DNA of 11,787 nucleotides, taken from assembly GCA_003024985.2 (NCBI GenBank), contig PXIH01S0004756.1; one strand, 5' to 3'. The position numbers and the translations under genes are program-made. Under the pieces are notes generated by a model that did no database searches, was not told the origin of the DNA, and saw nothing but the letters and a program-made list of their open reading frames with translations. Of the stretch, positions 7,372 to 11,787 are shown piece after piece (within the stretch, counting starts at the first letter, position 1; every line of letters begins with the position of its first letter). This stretch comes from Euperipatoides rowelli (taxonomy: Eukaryota; Onychophora; Udeonychophora; Euonychophora; Peripatopsidae).

Positions 7372-8260
7372 ATGCTTGAAAACAAAGAAGATGGCGACCA
7401 AACAAGCGAACTACATGGACTATTTAAAACGAAGGAATTAGGCTTGAGCGATATACACAGACATAAACTAGAAAACATACTTGACAAACAAAAAAAAATA
7501 CTAATCGAAGATGTAATCAACATGACAGAAGCTAACATACCACTTTACGAACCTAAATTCAAAACTGACGTACCAATTTACCAACGACAATACAGAATCC
7601 CTCACAGCCTATACGAACCATTAAGATTGCAGCTAGATAAGCTAGAAAAAGCGAATTATAGAAAAAAGTGCATAGCCAATACAATTCCGCTGTACTGGTC
7701 CTACCTAAGAAGGACTCAAAAGAAGTTAGAATTTGTTTAGACTTACGAAAGATAAACAAGAAAATAGTGAACGAGCAATATCCGATCATGCGCATTGAAG
7801 ATATTTTGGAGAATCTAGGTGGCACACGCATCTTTAGTAGCCTAGACTTAAATAACGGGTACTTTAATGTCAAATTAACATAAGCCCAGAAAAAGTTTAC
7901 CTTTTCGGTACCATTCGCTAAATATACATTTAGTCGTCTTTGTCAAGGTTGTCTAACATCTGCCGCCATCTTTCAGAAGATAATGATAGAATGTTTACAC
8001 CATGTCATATTAAAAGGCCACATTTTTGTTTACTTAGACGATTTATTATACATTCGCCCAGCATCGAGGAACACTTAGAAACGTTAGAGGAAGTGCTTGC
8101 AGCATTAGAGAAAGTTAATTTAGCAGTCAAACCCTCAAAATGTCATCTATTTAGGCAATCAATAAAGTATTTAGGACACATGGTCGATAGCCTAAACTTT
8201 TACAGGAAATTTATCACCAACTTTGCCGAGATAGCAAAGAAAAGAAATACTGTCATTATG
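7372..8260 (+). pseudogene. Gypsy reverse transcriptase domain, broken
   Basis: Copies element RNA into cDNA in the particle. The N-terminal approach (PLYEPKFKTDVPIYQRQYRI) is in one frame to about 7665. The next frame gives NSAVLVLPKKD and ICLDLRKINK, then motif A SSLDLNNGY with catalytic Asp at 7845-7847. After a TAA (7881-7883) the same frame continues through FTFSVPFAKYTFSR and LCQG to motif C YLDDLL (8031-8042), so all three catalytic Asp positions are still encoded. A frame change at about 8055 leads to the thumb region (CHLFRQSIKYLGHMVD). About 35-40 residues normally found between YLGHMVD and NFYRKFI are missing near 8190, and a smaller deletion lies near 8245 after FAEIAKK. Not functional. 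Confidence 0.9.
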
Positions 8261-8295
8261 TGGAATGACAATACTGAAGGAATCTTCCTAACATT

Positions 8296-8720
8296 AAACA
8301 AAAACTAATTACAGCACCCTTACTCGCTTTCCCAAACTATAACAAACCATTCATTATCAAAACAGACGCCACCCTTACCTCTTTTGGGGCAGTACTCGAA
8401 CAAGAGAACGGAATGGAGAGAATTACAACCCATAGCATACACCAGTCGTAGGGTGAACAAAGCCAAAAGAAATTATGCAGTGATCGAGCGAGAAATGTTA
8501 GCTATCGTGTTTGATGTAGAACAATTCAAGCATATGACTTATGGTAACAAAATAATATTACTAATTGACCACAAGCCATTGACATATATAGTAGAACTAA
8601 AGGACACGGACGCTAGAGTGGCCAGATGGATGATAAATTTACAACAAAATGATATACATTATGAATACATCCCTGGCAAACTAAATAGCTTCGCTGATAT
8701 GCTCTTGCGGAGTCACATAG
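8296..8720 (+). pseudogene. Gypsy RNase H domain, broken
   Basis: Degrades the RNA strand of the RNA/cDNA hybrid. The connection (ITAPLLAFP, then FIIKTDAT) carries the first catalytic Asp at 8365-8367 in one frame. After a shift near 8410-8423 the next frame gives LQPIAYTSR, the ExE pair in VIEREMLAIV (8486-8494), the Asp of LIDHKPL (8567-8569) and NSFADML near 8690. The usual Ser-Arg after ADML reads Leu-Arg-Ser here, whereas the minus-strand fragment at 85-770 has the more typical Ser-Arg-Ser. The catalytic residues are present but split between two frames. Confidence 0.88.
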
Positions 8721-9617
8721 AAGATGAGACTACAACGGCTTGTGCATTAGATATCGGTAGGAGACCAATCACAATTGAGCTGATGCGAGCAGAACAACAG
8801 AATGACAATTATTGTAAAGAAATTACCAACAAATTAAAAGAAAATAAATTAACTGACGAAAAATTCATCCTGGATGAAAATGACTTATTACAAAAATCTG
8901 TACAGTTAGGAAAATCCGAGTTTTCAGCTTACAGAACAGTAGTCACAGCATCCCTCATACCGGATGTTATGTTTGCATACCACGATAGCCTAATAGGGGG
9001 ACACTTTTGACTCTCAAAAACCACATACAGAATAAAAAGAAATTTATTTTGGCCAACACTATTTACAGACATTAGGGAATACATCAATAGCTGTGAAAAA
9101 TGTCAGCGTAGGAACAGAGGACATGTAAATGCTCCTATAGGCTACAAGCTGTCGAACCTCCCTCCTGCATGTCAAAGGTCAGCATCGACATATTAGGTCC
9201 CTTCTCAACAACTCAAAGGAGAAATAAATACATAATCACATACACAGACTACTTTTCTCAAATGACCTTCGCCAGCCCACTCCCAAGTCAGGAAGCTCAC
9301 ATAATCGCAGCAGATTATATGAAAGCAATATATATGTGATACGGCGGTTCAAAGTGCATTTTATCTGTTCGTGTATAATGACAACCCTATACAAGAAATT
9401 AGGTATAGATAAGGTCACAACCCAGAGTTTTTGGCCCTGCCCAAACAGGATAAGTGAAAGAATTAAAACCAAAATACTGAATCTAATCTTGCATTATTGC
9501 AATAAAAACTTTACAGATTGGGACGTCATGTTACCCTATCTTATGCAAGTCCTTAACAACACCGTACACAGTAGTACTAAACAAGTCCCGTTTTATATAT
9601 TCCACAGATTTTACTAG
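8721..9617 (+). pseudogene. Gypsy integrase: zinc and DDE core, broken
   Basis: Would insert cDNA into host DNA. After a linker, the HHCC zinc module is seen as HDSLIGGH (His at 8981-8983 and 9002-9004) and CEKC (Cys at 9092-9094 and 9101-9103), interrupted by a TGA at 9008-9010. A frame change between 9103 and 9181 leads to the catalytic core: SIDILGPF with the first Asp at 9187-9189, then YIITYTDYFS. A TGA at 9337-9339 precedes YGGSKCILS, where the codon at the second Asp position reads GTT (Val, 9367-9369). In another frame the third residue is kept in ISER (Glu GAA at 9456-9458). The spacing from second Asp to Glu is about 19 bases shorter than the usual 35 residues. The frame ends at TAG 9615-9617 after VPFYIFH. 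Confidence 0.9.
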
Positions 9618-10342
9618 TATGATGCTTTCTCAGAATTTAACTTGAATGAAAATGATGACAACTTAGAAAGGATAGATTTGGTAGACGCCATCTTGGAAAG
9701 ATTGGCGACAGAGAAAGCAGAAGTTTTTGCTAACTTACAAAACGCATCCATCTCCAACATTAGAAATAAGGATAGAGGGCGACACCTATGCGAGTTATTG
9801 GAGACTTGGTACTAGTCTTGGATATACCCAGCTATTCGGGTGACAATAGGAAATTAAATCCTAGATATACCGGTCCATACTCCATAGTTAAAAGAACAGG
9901 GATGGCAAACTACCATATACACGACATCAAGCATCCAGAAAAAATAAAACAAGTGCACATTGACAAACTTAAAGCATATGTGCAATGGAAGGTCATTATA
10001 GACAAGGAGGATGCAGCAAAGTCCAGGCCTGGAATGAATAGAAATGCAGAATCCCAAAGCAACATAATGACCCCTCAAAATGAAGAGATGGAAACAGAGG
10101 AAGAGAATATGATAGACAAGCAAAAAGAAGAAGAGGAGTATGGGAAATATTTACAACTGCTACAGGACCAAGATTCGATCACAGCGCCGCTGGATGGAAT
10201 GGCTGAAATTGAAGCTGCAAAACAAAAGTTTTCAGACGCTCTGAGCGAGTTAAATAAAAATAAAGTGTCCGAAAATTCGCCTATCGATACAGAAGACCCT
10301 GAAATTAAACAGAGGTACTTTTTAAGAAAGAGAAATAAATGA
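9618..10342 (+). pseudogene. Gypsy integrase C-terminus: GPY/F module and acidic tail
   Basis: Coherent sequence continues in frame after the TAG (DAFSEFNLNENDD, then a helical segment rich in Ala, Leu and Glu) and shifts frame near 9780. It then gives LVLVLDIPS and LNPRYTGPYSIVKR, the GPY/F module (GPY codons at 9872-9880) that binds DNA or multimerises in Gypsy integrases. A ten-residue approach HIDKLKAYVQ ends the module. Beyond about residue 75 of this segment is a Glu-rich coiled-coil-like tail ending RYFLRKRNK before TGA 10340-10342. No chromodomain is visible. From 9788 to the stop is the longest undisturbed open part of the element (184 codons). Confidence 0.82.
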
Positions 10343-10354
10343 ATAAACTATATC

Positions 10355-10368
10355 TTTACCCGGGTAAA
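10355..10368. repeat. Perfect 14-bp palindrome after pol stop
   Basis: TTTACCCGGGTAAA is self-complementary and begins 12 bases after the pol stop codon. It overlaps the start of the 12-mer that is also found before the gag-like frame. It could form a small stem in the element RNA; no function is known. Confidence 0.85.
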
Positions 10369-10399
10369 CTAAAGTAAACAATACCAAAAAAAAAAAAAA

Positions 10400-10413
10400 G
10401 TTTTTGCAAAAAC
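10400..10413. repeat. Perfect 14-bp palindrome after A tract
   Basis: GTTTTTGCAAAAAC is self-complementary and directly follows a run of 14 A. It may be a slippage product or an end-like structure. Confidence 0.85.
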
Positions 10414-10632
10414 ACAAATGGCCAATAATACTAGTTAGACGAAAAACATAACACGAACATAAAGAAGGCGGCAGTTTGAGTTTAATGGGACAGAAATTCC
10501 TGCCCAGCTAATTCACCCTTCGAAGATACAAAAAAAAATATTTTATCGAGACAACCTTTATAGCTAACAAAATAGCATAACCAAGGGTTACAAAAAAAAA
10601 AAAAAACTTAGCGTCAGGAGAGAGTTTAGATC

Positions 10633-10654
10633 TCCACATTCTAAACAATGTGGA
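10633..10654. repeat. 8-bp hairpin, 6-base loop
   Basis: TCCACATT (10633-10640) pairs perfectly with AATGTGGA (10647-10654) around the loop CTAAAC. It resembles a terminator stem only superficially; in this eukaryotic context no role is assigned. Confidence 0.8.
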
Positions 10655-11252
10655 TTTTCAAAATAAAAAGTCAAACTTTTCATTCCTAGAAAATTTTAGA
10701 CTTTAGTTGTTTTTTTTAGAAGATCTTCCAAATTTCACTTTTTTTTTTTTTTTATAGAAGATTTTCAAAATGCATAGTAGATGGTTTGGTTAAAGTTAAG
10801 ACTTAGACTCAATAATTTTCTTTGCGAGCCGACAGAAAAGTCACAGATAGCAAAATCAGCTGTATAATTTTTTGGGGTTCAATAGTTTTACACAAATCAA
10901 AAAAAAGAATTATCTTTATTGTTCCCTTGGAGAAATTAAATGAATTTTAGTTCTACTGATGATTTCCAATTATTTTTGTTGTTACTCATTTTTGACTATA
11001 TTTTTCAAATTTCAAATGGGTCAAGGGTTTTGTAATTATTCTTGTACAACGCTTTTTGGAAGTAGACTCAAATTGTTTTAAAGCCTATTACAGAAATCAA
11101 TAATGAGAATTGTCAAATTTTATTAAAGTTAGGATAGAATCAATTTTGTTGTCTATTACAAAGGTTATGAGAAGAAAGAGACTCAAATTTCTTCTCAGAT
11201 TCTGGTACATAAATAACCTTAACAAAGTTACTCAAAAAAAAAAAAAAGTTTT

Positions 11253-11530
11253 GTTTAAGGTGAATTATGTAAATTGACAGAATAACTTGCTGAGCAAAGG
11301 CCCCAGAAACTAACAGTTATTAGTTTAAGTATCTAGGAATACTCTCAATTAAATGACGGTCAAATTCTTTTTTTCCAAGGATAGCATTATGTGATTTACC
11401 AAATATACTTGGTAAATCACAGAACAAATCCTCTGGATTTATTCCTAGATTAAATGCTTTGCTCAACAATAATGTTTTTTTTTTGTTTATTGTGATTTCT
11501 CCGCTCTATCTTCTATCTGTTTTGGTCGTG
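11253..11530 (-). repeat. Right arm of diverged long inverted repeat
   Basis: The minus strand matches the plus strand of 895-1200 with collinear anchors: an exact 13-mer at 11253-11265, the hairpin at 11391-11420, TTTGTTC at 11422-11428, an exact 18-mer at 11434-11451, and AGCAAAG at 11457-11463. Weaker similarity runs to about 11525. The two arms lie about 10.3 kb apart and enclose the host exons, the LINE and the Gypsy element. They are much more diverged than young LTRs would be. Confidence 0.75.
11391..11420. repeat. Perfect 12-bp hairpin within right repeat arm
   Basis: GTGATTTACCAA (11391-11402) and its exact complement (11409-11420) enclose a 6-base loop. The counterpart in the left arm also pairs, although stem bases differ. 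Confidence 0.88.
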
Positions 11531-11534
11531 TTCA

Positions 11535-11735
11535 GAGGCTGGTGGATTGATATCGGTGGTAATCCAGAAAGCTTGGATTAAACATCGCCTCATTGAGGTC
11601 TGGAATAGAAAAAAGTTGGATTGTATTGACAATAAGGTTAGGAAATATATATATGTGATATTCTTCGCCTTGTGGAAACTGAGATGTAGAATAGTTGATG
11701 ATTATGGGCAGTTAGTGGAAATCTGCATTTGCTGA
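11535..11735 (+). pseudogene. Short open segment: LINE ORF2 tail or host exon
   Basis: An open frame to TGA 11733-11735, beginning right where the right repeat arm fades. The peptide includes KAWIKHRLIEVWNRKK and YVIFFALWKLRCR. A Trp-Lys-x-Arg motif after a hydrophobic stretch is reminiscent of the extreme C-terminus of some LINE ORF2 proteins, which would make this a 3' fragment of a plus-strand LINE. Alternatively, a T/C-rich tract and CAG at 11532-11534 could be an acceptor and AAG|GTTAGG at 11638 a donor. That would bound an exon starting with two bases of a split codon, which happens to fit the phase left by exon B. Neither reading is strong. Confidence 0.3.
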
Positions 11736-11787
11736 TACTATGAATTCTAAATATATCATATTATTTTACAAAAAAAGAAACGAAGTC
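11736..11787. other. AT-rich window end
   Basis: Short AT-rich sequence with a run of A near the end. If the preceding segment is a LINE tail, this would be its 3' UTR. Nothing else is seen. Confidence 0.3.

Larger units (their letters stand above)
6453..10342 (+). mobile_element. Ty3/Gypsy LTR retrotransposon internal region, degenerate
   Basis: The domain order gag-like, protease, reverse transcriptase, RNase H, integrase, GPY/F module is that of Ty3/Gypsy (Metaviridae). Every domain is recognisable, but the reading frame changes at about 7065, 7215, 7370-7440, 7665, 8055, 8300, 8410-8423, 9105-9180, 9376 and 9780. In-frame stops lie at 7881-7883, 9008-9010, 9337-9339 and 9615-9617. There are also internal deletions. 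No env-like frame follows pol. LTRs were not confirmed on either side. A 12-mer, TAAACTAAAGTA, occurs both just before the gag-like frame (6458-6469) and just after the pol stop (10365-10376). This is a non-functional relic. Confidence 0.92.
10343..11250. other. 3' non-coding region, AT-rich, no LTR recognised
   Basis: Several homopolymer A and T tracts of about 14-15 bases and no open frame worth calling. A GAAGATCTTC palindrome (10719-10728) sits in the first of two related 27-base units near 10711-10737 and 10748-10774. The phrase AGACTCAA recurs near 10803, 11065 and 11179. A purine-rich AAAGAAGGCGGCAG near 10460 could be a polypurine tract, but the sequence after it does not match 5951-6452, so a 3' LTR is not supported. 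Confidence 0.5.

Noticed and set aside
7559-7873. Minus-strand open frame of 104 codons over the RT region
   Set aside because: The opposite strand encodes clear RT motifs, so this is a shadow.
9854-10123. Minus-strand open frame rich in Cys, Leu and Tyr
   Set aside because: Antisense to the GPY/F module and acidic tail of integrase.
10460-10480. Polypurine tract plus 3' LTR start after the Gypsy pol
   Set aside because: The following sequence shows no match to the region upstream of the gag-like frame, so a second LTR is unsupported.
10633-10654. Bacterial-type intrinsic terminator
   Set aside because: The stem is short and A/T-rich without a following U tract, and the context is clearly eukaryotic.
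895-11530. The whole region as one large DNA transposon (Polinton-like) with terminal inverted repeats
   Set aside because: No protein-primed DNA polymerase, packaging ATPase or capsid gene is visible. The integrase is part of an ordinary Gypsy pol, and the arms are highly diverged.

Overview
The window looks like a non-coding, transposon-filled stretch of an AT-rich invertebrate animal genome. An arthropod is plausible from the element types, but the sequence does not settle it. Evidence for a metazoan nuclear genome: two short exons bounded by canonical GT/AG sites and separated by a 77-nt intron, a degenerate APE-type non-LTR retrotransposon (LINE), and two degenerate Ty3/Gypsy pol copies. 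I see no prokaryotic operon, tRNA, rRNA or CRISPR array. No reading frame of any element is intact.

Layout. About 85-770 (minus): fragment of a Ty3/Gypsy pol (end of RNase H and first part of integrase), homologous to the larger plus-strand copy further right. About 874-1200: a purine tract followed by the left arm of a diverged inverted repeat. 1580-1756 and 1834-1936 (plus): two phase-compatible exons of an unrecognised host gene, probably internal exons. 1937-2863: AT-rich, with a palindrome and a 15-bp inverted repeat. 2864-about 5740 (minus): a LINE with an ORF1 (CCHC zinc-knuckle, gag-like) and an ORF2 (APE endonuclease, then the very start of reverse transcriptase). It is cut off inside the RT, so its 3' side is missing. 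About 5950-6452: stem-loop-rich, GC-richer segment that may hold the leader or 5' LTR of the next element. 6453-10342 (plus): Ty3/Gypsy internal region in the order gag-like remnant, protease, RT, RNase H, integrase, GPY/F module, acidic tail, broken by many frameshifts, stops and deletions. 10343-11250: AT-rich 3' sequence with palindromes and homopolymers and no recognisable 3' LTR. About 11253-11530: right arm of the inverted repeat, with a perfect 12-bp hairpin. 11535-11735: a short open segment that may be a LINE tail or an exon.

How the parts relate. The simplest reading is a host gene on the plus strand whose next intron (at least about 9.8 kb) has collected retroelements. The two Gypsy copies share a TGA at the same integrase codon but have lost different catalytic aspartates, so they are related relics with separate later decay. 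The outer inverted repeats could be LTRs or MITE-like copies of a further family. I did not find a working or clearly novel system. The points most worth checking are the host exons, the paired Gypsy relics and the inverted repeat with a covarying hairpin.
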